NCBI GenBank assembly: GCA_003224905.1
Contig: QIAA01000047.1
Location: forward strand, 1 to 49,313
DNA: 49,313 nt
From: Acidobacteriota bacterium
GTDB taxonomy: Bacteria; Acidobacteriota; Terriglobia; Terriglobales; Acidobacteriaceae
Reading direction: 5' to 3'
A program made the position numbers and the translations under genes. How positions within the stretch are numbered: the stretch's first letter is position 1; the number at the start of each line of letters is the position of its first letter. Below, piece by piece: positions 25,976 through 34,861 of the stretch. The notes under the pieces were generated by a model. It ran no database searches and was not told the DNA's origin. It was given only the letters and a program-made list of their open reading frames with translations.

Positions 25976-26444
25976 CATTACTACTCGACGCCGTGCGGGG
26001 CGAGGCTACACTTTTTACTCGCGGAGACGAAGTGGACGCCGAGCGGCGGATCATCACTCCCCTCCCCTGAGTCCCCACGCAAGTGGCCGTTCCATCGGAC
26101 TCAATCACTAGCATGGACTCACTGGTTGTCGAATAGACTGTTTTGTCGGGATTTGCCAACTCAGCAGTGCGGAACCATGACTTTTTTTGCCTGACGCTCA
26201 TTCTTGCACTCTCGCCCAACCCCCAGTCGCGTTCTTGGCGCTCGAAGTCCAGACGCTCTGAGTTCTTTACTGCCGAATCCATGAGCCCATCCGATAAGGC
26301 TCGCTAGAGCAAAGCAGACGTTGATGCTCCCAAGAGCTTTCATTCTGGCAGTGTATTTTTGCTGGACGCCCGCGCAAAGCGTAATCTAATCGCGCATGCC
26401 AGTCCGTTGTGAGATCGTAGAAGTACGACACCTGGAAGACAGGG
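25976..26444. other. decayed region, no intact gene
   Basis: The 469 bases between the TetR remnant and the NmrA-like fragment hold only short frames. A minus-strand frame of 135 codons (25875-26282) is Ser/Arg-rich and unlike a protein. Part of the missing TetR N-terminus may lie here beyond recognition. Confidence 0.4.
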
Positions 26445-26645
26445 TTGGAATCTTATGTGGCAAGCCAGGGGCTCAGTGTCGCATGGATTGTGGTTGTGCC
26501 CTCTGCGAGGCTCATCGTGATTCCGTGCGAGTTCGACCGAATGTCGGACGACGTGCTCACGTTAACGGGGCAACGGCCGCTGAGCGTGCAGGAGTTCGTC
26601 AGGAAAATGCGCGCGACATTCACCGCATCGGCAAAGGCAGCCTGA
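26445..26645 (+). pseudogene. C-terminal fragment of an NmrA-like NAD(P)-binding protein
   Basis: 66 codons ending FDRMSDDVLTLTGQRPLSVQ then EFVRKMRATFTASA. The L-T-G-x-x-P-x-S-V-x-E-F-V-R-K ending is usual for NmrA/NAD(P)H-binding SDR-like proteins. The Rossmann fold that should precede it is absent, so this is a leftover tail. Only the family of the tail is claimed. Confidence 0.5.
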
Positions 26646-26732
26646 GTGTCTTCGGATGCTCGCATTCAACAAATCTGACTTTCGAGTTGTGAGCTCAAGA
26701 CTTTAGTGACACCGCCCAAGAAAGGAGCACGC

Positions 26733-27191
26733 ATGTCTACAATCCACCTCCACCAAACAACCACTTCGACGCCCGAGCAGTACGTCGCCGGGCTCACCGA
26801 CTTCGGGCCTGGCCGCTCGAAGCTTTTTGGCAACAGTGCCGACGACTACCTTAAAGTGCATGACCGCGGCCCCTCGCAAGCCGACGTTACGGAAGGCTCG
26901 GGTGGTATCTGGGAGCGCCTGCACTACGACTGGTCTAATCCAAACCATGTTGTCCTCACGACGACCGACTCCAACATCTGGGGAGGTGCGTCCGGGCACA
27001 CCTACACCTTCACGCGTCGTCCCGACGGTTTGACCGACATTGATGTGGTCGTCGTACGCGACGGCAAGAACCTCAAGGGGCGGCTGCTTGGTTTGGTGGT
27101 CGGGACCATCGGCAAGGGGGTTCTGGAGAAGGCGTTCAAGAACTCCGTCAAGGCTATCGAAGCCCGCAACGGCGCCGCGAGAGCCGCCTAG
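26733..27191 (+). CDS. SRPBCC (START/polyketide-cyclase fold) protein
   Basis: 152 residues with AAAGGAG six bases before the ATG, which decides against the ATG-less extension upstream. The order STIHLHQTTTSTPEQYVAGL, then a KVHDRG region, IWERLHYDWSNPNHVVLTTT and LLGLVVGTIGKGVLEKAFKN matches SRPBCC helix-grip proteins, which enclose small hydrophobic ligands. No catalytic residue is diagnostic. A glyoxalase-fold gene with its own ribosome-binding site follows after 55 bases, so the two are likely cotranscribed. Confidence 0.7.
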   Translation: MSTIHLHQTTTSTPEQYVAGLTDFGPGRSKLFGNSADDYLKVHDRGPSQADVTEGSGGIWERLHYDWSNPNHVVLTTTDSNIWGGASGHTYTFTRRPDGLTDIDVVVVRDGKNLKGRLLGLVVGTIGKGVLEKAFKNSVKAIEARNGAARAA

Positions 27192-27246
27192 TACGAGTAT
27201 TCAAAAAACTTTAACTTTCGATTTAGGAGAATACATAGGAGGAAAA

Positions 27247-27963
27247 ATGGCAACTTTAAGTGTAGTCCACAACAATGAACCAACCACAAACGCAAATGCC
27301 ACGAAAGTCGACATGAAACTCGAGGTGGTCATCATCCCGGTTTCGGATGTCGACCGCGCGAAAGAGTTCTACGCCAGGCTCGGGTGGAGGCTCGACGCCG
27401 ACTTCACCGCTGGTGACGACTGGCGGGGGGTCCAGTTCACACCGCCCGGCTCCGGGTGCTCGGTAATCTTCGGCAAGAACGTCACCACGGCAGCACCGGG
27501 TGCTGCTCAGGGCTTGTATCTGGCCGTCTCTGACATTGAGACCACCCGGAAGGAACTGCTCGGTCGCGGCGTCGAAGTCAGCGAGGTGTTCCACGGTAGC
27601 AACGTGCACACTGGCTCTGACGAGCCCTACTTATTTGGGCGTCTCCGGGTCAACGGTCCGGACCCTGCGCATACAAGTTACTTCTCGTTCGCCTCCTTCC
27701 ATGATCCGGATGGCAACGGCTGGCTGTTGCAGGAAATTACAGCGCGGCTGCCGGGACGAGTGGACAGCAATTTTGACGTTGCGACGATGACGGAGCTGTT
27801 GCGAGAAACAGAGGAACATCATGGCGAGTACGAGCCAACTGCTCCGAAACACCACTGGTCGGGATGGTACGCCGCTTACATCGTGGCGCGCCAAAACGGG
27901 AAGACGCCCGAAGAGGCTGCCAAAGAGGGCAAACTCCGCATCGAGGGCGCACTAGCTGCATGA
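27247..27963 (+). CDS. VOC-superfamily (glyoxalase/bleomycin-resistance fold) protein
   Basis: 238 residues with AGGAGG five bases before the ATG. Residues 20-150 form the paired beta-alpha-beta-beta-beta units of vicinal-oxygen-chelate proteins (MKLEVVIIPVSDVDRAKEFY, GWRLDADF, then FASFHDPDGNGWLLQEI with the usual metal-site Glu at the end). The C-terminal 70 residues (TELLRETEEHHGEYEPT, then WYAAYIVARQNGKTPEEAA) form a helical extension of a type often attached to acidobacterial VOC proteins. The substrate is unknown; dioxygenase, lyase or binding roles are all possible. Its last codons overlap the start of a broken flavoprotein gene. Confidence 0.8.
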   Translation: MATLSVVHNNEPTTNANATKVDMKLEVVIIPVSDVDRAKEFYARLGWRLDADFTAGDDWRGVQFTPPGSGCSVIFGKNVTTAAPGAAQGLYLAVSDIETTRKELLGRGVEVSEVFHGSNVHTGSDEPYLFGRLRVNGPDPAHTSYFSFASFHDPDGNGWLLQEITARLPGRVDSNFDVATMTELLRETEEHHGEYEPTAPKHHWSGWYAAYIVARQNGKTPEEAAKEGKLRIEGALAA

Positions 27964-28290
27964 AGCCCTTCGACGCTATCATCATCGCGACGGGCCAGGC
28001 AGGCCCGTCCCTGGCGGCGCGGTTGTGCGGACGCGGGCAAGACAATCGCCAGCCGGGCCTACGAAAAAAGTGAGACACAAGGTTTCATGAAAATTTGTGT
28101 TGATGCGGAAACAAAACAGATTCTAGGCGCCGCGATTCTTGGCACCGGAGGCGACGAAGTCATTCACGTCTTGCTCGACGTCATGTACGCGAAGGCGCCG
28201 TACACGGTCATCCAGCGTGCAATGCATATTCATCCGACGGTTGCGGAATATCTCCCGACCGTTTTGGGCAAACTGGAGCCGTTTTCGTAA
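27960..28290 (+). pseudogene. mercuric-reductase-like flavoprotein with large internal deletion
   Basis: The ATG overlaps the VOC stop. The first 23 codons (MKPFDAIIIATGQAGPSLAA then RLCG) are the FAD-binding start of a pyridine-nucleotide-disulfide oxidoreductase. After a frame change the text jumps to the dimerisation domain (RAYEKSETQGFMKICVDAET, ILGAAILGTGGDEVIHVLLD, HIHPTVAEYLPTVLG). Roughly 350 residues, including the redox CxxxxC motif and the NAD site, have been deleted. An ATG at 28087 could still express the 67-residue dimerisation piece. The family is that of MerA-like acidobacterial reductases. Confidence 0.8.
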
Positions 28291-28379
28291 AAGGAAAGAA
28301 CAAGGATCAAGTACATACAACAAGAATTTAATCCCAACGAGCTTGCGCTCTTCGCTAATAGATATTCATCGGAGGATTT

Positions 28380-29426
28380 ATGGCAACCATGAAAGTAGTT
28401 CCGAAACCACAATTAGCGCCCATGAAGGTGGCGCAGATTCCCAAACCTGGAGCGGATTTCGAGATCGTCGAGCGTCCTATCCCTGAGCCCGATGCGGGGC
28501 AGGTGCGCATTAAGGTAAAGGCCTGTGGCATCTGCCACAGCGACGTGCTCGTCAAAGAAGGCTTGTGGCCGGGAATTGAGTATCCTCGCGTTCCCGGACA
28601 CGAAGTGGCGGGCGTGGTTGATGAAGTGGGCGCTGCTGTTTCTACCTGGAAGAAAGGTCAGCGTGTGGGCGTCGGCTGGCACGGCGGCCACGACAATACC
28701 TGCCGCGAATGCCGGCGCGGAGATTTTCGCAATTGCCGGAGCGTGAAGGTCTCCGGCATCAGCTATGACGGCGGATATCAGGAATACATGTTGGCCCCAG
28801 TGGAAGCTCTGGTGCCGATCCCGGATAGCCTCAGTGACGTCGAAGCCGCGCCCCTGCTCGACGCCGGAATTACCACCTACAACGCTCTTCGCCACAGCGG
28901 TGCGTTGCCCGGCGATCTCGTCGCCGTGCAGGGCATCGGCGGCCTGGGTCACCTGGGCGTCCAGTTCGCTAACAAATTTGGCTATAACGTGGCGGCCATC
29001 GGGCGCGGTTCCGAAAACGCGGTGCTGGCGAAAAAGCTGGGAGCACACGTCTACATTGACAGCCAGGCGACGAATGCAGCCCAAGAGTTGCAAAAACTCG
29101 GGGGAGCGCGTGTCATTCTCGCCACAGCCCCCAGCTCCAAAGCCATGTCCGCGTTGATTGACGGTCTCGGGCCGAACGGCAAACTCGTTGTGGTTGGTGC
29201 GGCACCCGATCCCATTGAAGTCACGCCGTCCCAGCTTATTTTTGGCAGCAAGACGATCCAGGGATGGGCTGCGGGGACGCCTGCTGCTTCAGAAGACACT
29301 CTGAATTTCTGCGTACTGACTGGCGTGCGTCCCATGATTGAAACCTATCCGCTCGAAAGGACGGCCGAAGCCTACGCACGGATGCTGAGCGGTAAGGCAG
29401 AGTTCCGCGTGGTCCTAACAATGTGA
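28380..29426 (+). CDS. zinc-dependent alcohol dehydrogenase (AdhP-like MDR)
   Basis: 348 residues with CGGAGGA four bases before the ATG. Medium-chain dehydrogenase/reductase oxidising alcohols with NAD(P). Catalytic zinc ligands C52 and H74 sit in GICHSD and PGHEVAGVVDEVG; the structural-zinc lobe reads HDNTCRECRRGDFRNC. The dinucleotide loop is GIGGLGHLGVQFANKFGY. The usual second catalytic cysteine (LLCAG) is Asp161 here (LLDAG), which might alter metal binding or activity. It stands alone after the broken flavoprotein gene. The substrate is not predictable. Confidence 0.9.
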   Translation: MATMKVVPKPQLAPMKVAQIPKPGADFEIVERPIPEPDAGQVRIKVKACGICHSDVLVKEGLWPGIEYPRVPGHEVAGVVDEVGAAVSTWKKGQRVGVGWHGGHDNTCRECRRGDFRNCRSVKVSGISYDGGYQEYMLAPVEALVPIPDSLSDVEAAPLLDAGITTYNALRHSGALPGDLVAVQGIGGLGHLGVQFANKFGYNVAAIGRGSENAVLAKKLGAHVYIDSQATNAAQELQKLGGARVILATAPSSKAMSALIDGLGPNGKLVVVGAAPDPIEVTPSQLIFGSKTIQGWAAGTPAASEDTLNFCVLTGVRPMIETYPLERTAEAYARMLSGKAEFRVVLTM

Positions 29427-29651
29427 AACTCGCAAGCGACCAGGAGACAGCGAAAACTTGGGCTCCGTCGGCTTGTATGAAAGAGACAGACTAGGACCAT
29501 TTTCAGCTCAGCCGTTGGCCCCAACACTCGCAATCCTACTGCGCAACTCGGCAAGCGGGGGGGAGCGATACCTTTGTCTAAAAGATTCGTTTCGCTCCTT
29601 TAATGGCCTAATCAGGTCTGGCAAAGCAGTGAACTGCTTAGTGGGAGATCC

Positions 29652-29876
29652 TTGGAAACAACGGCGGAGGTTCTCAATCACCACCTGAAGTGCTTAGCCG
29701 AGCGGGATCTTTCCTATGCTTCAAGTGGAGACAAAGTCCGGAGGCTTCTTGGCCGTGGCAAGAGTGAAAAGGAAGCAGAAGAACTGGTGGATAACGTCAA
29801 CCGTGAACGCGCCGATTTCATTCAGAAATATTTTAATGCCGAATGGCCTGACCGCCGATCTATCACAGCATCTTGA
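29652..29876 (+). CDS. small chimeric ORF with NTF2-like beginning
   Basis: 74 codons from TTG with GGGAGA upstream. The first 18 (TTAEVLNHHLKCLAERDL) match the opening helix of SnoaL/NTF2-like proteins, but the rest (VRRLLGRGKSEKEAEELVDN, then FIQKYFNAEWPDRR) is an unrelated charged helix. It looks like two gene stubs joined by a deletion. Whether it is expressed is uncertain. Confidence 0.35.
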   Translation: METTAEVLNHHLKCLAERDLSYASSGDKVRRLLGRGKSEKEAEELVDNVNRERADFIQKYFNAEWPDRRSITAS

Positions 29877-29953
29877 ACTACCGCGATTGGGGATGTGTGC
29901 ACCGCTAATATGATTCTCAGTCTTGTGGAAACTTACGAGGCAAGGTGCACTGC

Positions 29954-30205
29954 ATGACTACTCTTCAGGAGTTCCGATGCGAAATCTGCGGACGAATCAC
30001 CAATAACCCAGATCACTGGTTTGTCATTGAATACAGCGACGCGAAACTCACTGTGCTCAAGTGGAATTTGGAAGCCGCGAATGCTGCCGGAGCTCGCCAC
30101 TTCTGTGGAGAAGCGCATGCGCAGGTCTACATTAGTCGATGGTTCGAGTCGATTTGCTCACCCCCGAAGCCGGATTTCGCGAGACCTGCGCAGGTGAAGT
30201 CCTGA
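29954..30205 (+). CDS. small Cys-rich zinc-binding-like protein
   Basis: 83 residues from the ATG preceded by AAGG at a good distance; a GTG nine bases earlier is possible. It shows C-x2-C near the start (FRCEICGRITNNPDHWFVIE) and a second site RHFCGEAHAQVYISRW, together able to hold one zinc. The pattern recurs in short acidobacterial proteins of unknown role. The frame looks intact and the last 20 residues are Pro-rich. Confidence 0.55.
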   Translation: MTTLQEFRCEICGRITNNPDHWFVIEYSDAKLTVLKWNLEAANAAGARHFCGEAHAQVYISRWFESICSPPKPDFARPAQVKS

Positions 30206-30760
30206 TCGAATTTCCTGACGCGAGCCGCAGGTCGAGGGGGCTTTAAGCGACACGGTGGTAATGCGTTTCTCAGCTTCTCGCCACTTGCGATCGCCCGCGC
30301 GCAGAGGGCTCTCTCTGCGCAGGACTCGAACTCCGCTGTCCACAAGCTGCTTCAGGCTATCAAGGCTGATCCGAAGTGCACCGACGCTTACCTGCTATTG
30401 GGGCTCACTGAATTTCACAGTGGCCAGACGGCGGATTCCATCAGGCACTACAAACAGGCGCTCAAACTTGAGCCTCGTTCCTATTCCGGACACTATGACC
30501 TCGCGCTCGCTTACTTGAAGCACCCAGCGCTCGGTACAACTTCGGTACAACTGAGGGAGAGAAAGATCGGCTTTATGGCGCCGGATGGTCCGAATATCCG
30601 CCCTTGGGAGTGGCCGCCAACGAGGACTGGGGGCTCTGCGCGGAAGAGGAGATCACGGAGCAGGAGGTCCGTCCCAAAGCTGCCTGATGTAGTTTGCGTC
30701 GGCGCATCCGCATGGCAACCTCGCGCGCCTTTTATTCAGTTTTGGCGGCAAAAGGGGTAA
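30206..30760 (+). pseudogene. TPR-repeat protein remnant
   Basis: An open frame reads ARAQRALSAQDSNSAVHKLL then QAIKADPKCTDAYLLLGLTE and HYKQALKLEPRSYSGHYDLA, two to three tetratricopeptide repeats. The 5' side is closed by a TGA without a credible start, and after LKHPAL the sequence turns Arg-rich and non-homologous to its stop at 30758-30760. It is likely the middle of a larger secreted TPR protein that has lost both ends. Confidence 0.55.
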
Positions 30761-30798
30761 AAAGAAAACATCCCAACCATTCGGTTAGGATCGCGATT

Positions 30799-32598
30799 CT
30801 AACGAGCAAGAGCAGGATCGCGGCCTGCTTCACCCATTCTTGCTACGGTTTCGGACCCTTCTTGCTCACCGACTTGCTGGCGCCACATCGCATAGTACAA
30901 GCCTTTACTCTCGACCAATTCGGAGTGCCTTCCGGACTCAACGATTTTCCCACGCTCCAAGACGTAAATGCGGTCGGCGTGCATGACTGTGGACAAACGG
31001 TGCGCAATGAGAATGGTGATTGCTTCCTGATTGCTTGCCACGTCCCGCATGGTGCGTGTGATTTCTTCTTCCGTGATTGAGTCAAGCGAGGAAGTGGCTT
31101 CGTCAAAGACCAGCAAGTGCGGTCGTCTTAGTAAAGCGCGCGCAATTGAGAGGCGCTGTTTCTCTCCGCCCGAAACTTTCACTCCGCCTTCGCCAATGAC
31201 AGTGCTCAAACCCTTATCAGCTCGGGCGAGCAGACCGTCGGCTGCGGCTTTGTGCAAGACTTCCAGGCACTGCTCGTCCGTCGCGTTGGGGTTGACAAAG
31301 AGCAAATTTTCGCGGATTGATCCTGCGAAGAGTTGCGTGTCTTGGGTTACAAATCCGATCTTCTCGCGCAATCCATTCAAATCTACCTGGTTAGCAGGAG
31401 TGCTGTTATACAGGATTTCTCCGGACTTTGGTGTATAAAGACCGACGAGCAATTTGACCAGCGTGGTCTTGCCCGCTCCAGATGGGCCAACAAAAGCGAT
31501 AGTATCCCCACGGGCGGCACCAAAGGTAATGCGATCGAGAGCAAGCGTCGACGCGCTGTGATGCTGGAAGCTCACTTGATCGAACTGCAGGGTCATCAGG
31601 TCTTGTAGAAGAACCGGATTTTGTGGTCTCGGATCGCGCGGAGTATCGAGGATGTCCTGAAAGTTCTGGAGCGACACCTCAGTTTCCCGGTAAATATTGA
31701 TGATATTGCCCAGCTCCTGCAAGGGAGTAAAGATAAAGAAGGAATAGATCATCAGCGAGAAGAACTGGCCAATTGTAATTTCCTGGCGAAAGATCAGGTA
31801 CAGCATCAAAAACAAGATGCTGGTGCGCAATGCGTTGACACAAGTGCCCTGGATGAAGCTGAGACTGCGGAGGTACTTAACCTTCTTAAGTTCGAGTTGG
31901 AGAATCTTGTCGGTGGTGCCGTTGAGACGCCGAACTTCCTGCAGCGCGAGACCGAGACTCTTCACCAATTCAATGTTCCGTAGGGACTCAGTAGTGGAGC
32001 CGGCCAGTGCGGTGGTCTCCGCAACAATGGTTTTCTGAATTTTCTTGATCCGGCGACTGAGCACTGAGCTGATCACGCCCAGCAGTGGAACCGTGGTGAG
32101 AAAAGCCGGCGCAATGACCCAATGGACCTTGAACGCGTAAAGCATTACAAATACGACACCGATTAACGACGTGAAAAGCACGTTCACCGCTGCAGTAATA
32201 AACCGTTCCACGTCACTGCGCACCTTTTGGAGCTTACCTAGCGTTTCTCCGCTGCGCTGGTCTTCGAAGACTTGGTACGGCAGATCCAAGGAGTGGCGGA
32301 TTCCGTCGGAATACATCTTCGCTCCGAGGCGCTGGACGATTACATTGACAAAATAGTCCTGGAAATTCTTGGCCACGCGAGAAACAAAGGCAACGCCGAC
32401 TGCCGCGAGCAACAGCAGGCCAGCACCACGAATGAACTGCGCCTGACTGTACTGATGATATTTGGTTGCGTATCCATCGATGACATGGCGAAAAATCAGC
32501 GGATCAAGAAGTGAAAAGATCTGGTTCGTCGCGGCCAACAGAAGAGCGACTACCACAAGATTCCAATATTGTTTCGAGTAGCGAACAAGAAGATTCAT
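30799..32598 (-). CDS. ABC exporter, fused membrane and ATPase domains
   Basis: 599 residues from the ATG behind GGGTGGGG; the frame extends 30 codons upstream but that part is unlike the family. Residues 10-310 hold six membrane helices of a type-IV ABC exporter. The ATPase follows with Walker A GPSGAGKTT (371-379), Q-loop VTQDTQLFAGSIREN, signature VSGGEKQRLS (474-483), Walker B HLLVFDEATSSLD (to 506) and the H-loop IAHRLS. The half-transporter is expected to form a homodimer exporting lipid, peptide or drug; nothing nearby names the substrate. It converges on the TPR remnant. Confidence 0.92.
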   Translation of the reverse strand: MNLLVRYSKQYWNLVVVALLLAATNQIFSLLDPLIFRHVIDGYATKYHQYSQAQFIRGAGLLLLAAVGVAFVSRVAKNFQDYFVNVIVQRLGAKMYSDGIRHSLDLPYQVFEDQRSGETLGKLQKVRSDVERFITAAVNVLFTSLIGVVFVMLYAFKVHWVIAPAFLTTVPLLGVISSVLSRRIKKIQKTIVAETTALAGSTTESLRNIELVKSLGLALQEVRRLNGTTDKILQLELKKVKYLRSLSFIQGTCVNALRTSILFLMLYLIFRQEITIGQFFSLMIYSFFIFTPLQELGNIINIYRETEVSLQNFQDILDTPRDPRPQNPVLLQDLMTLQFDQVSFQHHSASTLALDRITFGAARGDTIAFVGPSGAGKTTLVKLLVGLYTPKSGEILYNSTPANQVDLNGLREKIGFVTQDTQLFAGSIRENLLFVNPNATDEQCLEVLHKAAADGLLARADKGLSTVIGEGGVKVSGGEKQRLSIARALLRRPHLLVFDEATSSLDSITEEEITRTMRDVASNQEAITILIAHRLSTVMHADRIYVLERGKIVESGRHSELVESKGLYYAMWRQQVGEQEGSETVARMGEAGRDPALAR

Positions 32599-33103
32599 CG
32601 TTGAACCCCACCCACAATGCCAGTTGGATGTTACTGACGAGGCCCTTGATTCACGAAACCGTGTCTCACTAGAGGAACGCGAGCCCATCCACTATCAAAG
32701 ACCGCCAAGCGGCGCGGCGCGACAATTGACCGCCAAGGGCTTGCGATATCCGAGTCGCACAGAAAGCGCGTTGGCCAAAACAGAAGGGCATCTCTAGTCG
32801 GTTCTAAGAGTGTGTGCGCTCACACGAAGAGCTGGGCAACAACTATCTCGATCTCGTCCCAAGGGGCGAAATGAAGATGGCTTGTACTTTCCGATGGCCT
32901 GGCTCCGTCACCACAATCACTACGAGGATGGCCGCTTGCTGGATGCGGACAGGCCGTACTGGCCGCCGGAGCCCGCGGAAGCCAGGGGAATCCACGTCCA
33001 CCTATTGTTCCGCGGAGCACGCGTAAGCGCTAGGGCGGGCCGGCGATCACTTGGCCCGCAACACTCGAACTCGCAGTTAACAGAAGTTTCTAAGGAGAAG
33101 AGT
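32599..33103. other. intergenic, decayed
   Basis: The 505 bases contain the promoter side of the ABC gene and no recognisable protein. Short plus-strand frames at 32810-33026 carry no family signal. From 33091 a strong TAAGGAG belongs to the next, broken gene. Confidence 0.4.
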
Positions 33104-33319
33104 ATGAATATCGAAAATAAGACTATCCTCATTGCCGCGCGAATCGTGGCATCGACCGGGCACTCGTCAATGAGGCGCTGAAGCGCGAGGCGAAGAGAGT
33201 GTATGCCGGAACGCGTGGCGCGCTGCAGCACGCCGACAGCCGCGTGACTCCTCTGGCGCTGGACAGTCGTCGCCCAGGATCTGGACCAACTTAGCGAGTT
33301 CATTAAGGCAGCTCGCTGA
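33104..33319 (+). pseudogene. short-chain dehydrogenase, N-terminal stub with frameshift
   Basis: TAAGGAG lies six bases before the ATG. MNIENKTILI opens an SDR Rossmann strand, then the frame must shift to read GANRGI-D-RALVNEALKRE and KRVYAGTRGALQHADSRVTP then LALD, a typical SDR start. The sequence ends in a short tail (LDQLSEFIKAAR) and TGA, with the catalytic YxxxK region missing. It is a dead stub produced by an indel and a large deletion. Confidence 0.7.
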
Positions 33320-33378
33320 AGATCACCTACCCAAGGACAGGCCGAATAAACAGAAGTAGCATCTTTTCTCGATTTCGA

Positions 33379-34005
33379 CTAGTTACAGAGTCCTATTACC
33401 TTGCCGATCAAGCAGCGGTCCTCAACAGCTGTGAGCATGAAGTCAGCGACATCGGCGCGGGAAATCCTGAAGCCAAAAAGCGGAAGGCGCCCCTCTCGTA
33501 CGCGATATTTGCCGGTGTAAGGCTTGTCCGTGAGTTCGGGTGGGCGAGCCATGGTCCAGTCCAGGCCGCTCTCTTCAAACACGTTCTCCATAGCGGATGC
33601 ATCGGCAACCATCCCGGGAAAAAAGAGTCTTCCAAGAAAGTAGGCAGGCGGGATGATCGCTTCTTTAAAAAGGAAGGCAACCGATTCGACCACGACACGC
33701 CTGACCGCGGTGTGCAGCATCGCCTGAGTCAACCCGGTCGCGAACTGCTCTAAAAGATGGGCATCAGTTTTGGACACTGGCACTCGCGGTCCGAATGCTG
33801 ACAGAACGGCGTCATGACCCTGAATGACCTTTTCGAGTTGGATACTATCCAAAAGATTTCCTTGCTCGAGGTTGATGCGACCGTTGAATGGCTTGAGTTT
33901 CTCCGGAGACCGAACGAATGCCGTGATGTGATGACCTCGTTGTGTCGCCTGCCGAACAATCTCCAGTCCTGTACCACCCGTGGCCCCTAAGACAAGCAGC
34001 TTCAT
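33379..34005 (-). CDS. NAD(P)H-binding Rossmann protein (NmrA/atypical SDR)
   Basis: 208 residues. MKLLVLGATGGTGLEIVRQA carries the GATGGTG dinucleotide loop of atypical SDRs; VRSPEKLKPF, LEQGNLLDSIQLEKVIQGHD and AVLSAFGPR follow as in NAD(P)H-binding flavin-reductase-like proteins (BLVRB/NmrA type). The classical YxxxK is absent, as usual for the group. A redox-sensing or reductase role is possible. It has its own transcript, since a strong terminator separates it from the outer-membrane gene upstream. Confidence 0.85.
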   Translation of the reverse strand: MKLLVLGATGGTGLEIVRQATQRGHHITAFVRSPEKLKPFNGRINLEQGNLLDSIQLEKVIQGHDAVLSAFGPRVPVSKTDAHLLEQFATGLTQAMLHTAVRRVVVESVAFLFKEAIIPPAYFLGRLFFPGMVADASAMENVFEESGLDWTMARPPELTDKPYTGKYRVREGRLPLFGFRISRADVADFMLTAVEDRCLIGKVIGLCN

Positions 34006-34027
34006 GTGATCTTGTACCCCTGCTTTT

Positions 34028-34058
34028 AAAACGCCAGCGCAGAACGCGCTGGCGTTTT
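34028..34058 (-). terminator. intrinsic terminator of the beta-barrel gene
   Basis: AAAACGCCAGCGC (34028-34040) pairs perfectly with GCGCTGGCGTTTT (34046-34058) around a five-base loop, with a T-run on the minus-strand exit. It lies 17 bases after the stop of the gene at 34076. Confidence 0.92.
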
Positions 34059-34075
34059 AGCCCTTCTCGTCATGA

Positions 34076-34684
34076 TCAGAATCGAAACACAATTCCGGCG
34101 GATGGCTGTGCCGTGTGGGTAACCGTGTTGGTGTTGAGTGCGGTCAGGCCGAAGTCAGGAGTGCTGTACACGAGGCCCCGATACTCGGCACGCAGCGAGA
34201 CGTGTCTCAGAATCGGGAAATCGGCGCCGCCGCCGTATGCGAACACACCGGTGGTTTGACGTTGCGCGCCTGGAACCGTTCCGAATGTGTTGCCGGTGGG
34301 ATCGAAGACCAGCGCACCTCCTTCTGCCAGCACGTACGGGCTAATCCTGAACCTGGCAGGAGCTGGAACACGGAACACAAAGCCGCCTGTTGCCTGGTGT
34401 ACATTGGCTTGAATTCTAGAGAATCCGGCAGGAGCAAAAAGTTGCTGCGTGTTGCGATCATAGCCGTAGACCGCTTCGGCTGCGAGCCAGCGGTTGAAGT
34501 GATATCGGTAGCCGACGAGAAAGCCACCGGTGTTCGTGCTGCGTTGAGTTACGCCCTGACCTGAGGCGTCTTTAGTGAAAAAACCTGTCCCCTGTAAGCT
34601 GATCTCCGAACGAGATTCCTGCGCCACCGCGCTGACTCCCACGAGCAGAGCGAAACTTGTAATGATGGTTGCGATTTGCCGCAC
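34076..34684 (-). CDS. outer-membrane beta-barrel protein
   Basis: 202 residues from a GTG eight bases after GGAGG, which favours this start over the ATG 15 codons upstream. A signal peptide (IATIITSFALLVGVSAVAQ) precedes alternating strands typical of an eight-stranded OmpA/OmpX-like barrel: GGFLVGYRYHFNRWLAAEAV, GGFVFRVPAPARFRISPYVL, HVSLRAEYRGLVY, ending in the outer-membrane C-terminal Phe (AGIVFRF). A sigma-54-type promoter (34763-34777) and TGTCGA repeats lie upstream, shared in design with the efflux operon at 37288. This suggests joint control by the enhancer-binding protein next door. Function in the envelope is unknown. Confidence 0.82.
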   Translation of the reverse strand: MRQIATIITSFALLVGVSAVAQESRSEISLQGTGFFTKDASGQGVTQRSTNTGGFLVGYRYHFNRWLAAEAVYGYDRNTQQLFAPAGFSRIQANVHQATGGFVFRVPAPARFRISPYVLAEGGALVFDPTGNTFGTVPGAQRQTTGVFAYGGGADFPILRHVSLRAEYRGLVYSTPDFGLTALNTNTVTHTAQPSAGIVFRF

Positions 34685-34762
34685 TGTTACACCCTCCATG
34701 TTTTCGTAGGCTTTGATTGCAGCGCTCATCCCAAATGGGTCGCCGCACTCGTCTTAACTCAA

Positions 34763-34777
34763 GCAATGAGCCGGCCA
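34763..34777 (-). promoter_or_regulatory. sigma-54 (-24/-12) promoter for the beta-barrel gene
   Basis: On the minus strand the bases read TGGCCGG-CTCA-TTGC, matching the TGGCACG-N4-TTGC consensus with GG and GC exactly 12 bases apart. It lies about 80 bases before the GTG start at 34684. Confidence 0.72.
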
Positions 34778-34861
34778 ACGTGCTTCGAAATCGTTTCTTC
34801 ACCCCATCCGCTTGACAGGACAGAAGTTCAAAGTTTGTGCATGAGACTGACTGCCTCGGCA

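Noticed and set aside
34115..34564. Plus-strand frame of 149 codons opposite the beta-barrel gene
   Set aside because: The minus strand has signal peptide, barrel strands, ribosome-binding site and terminator; the plus frame has none.
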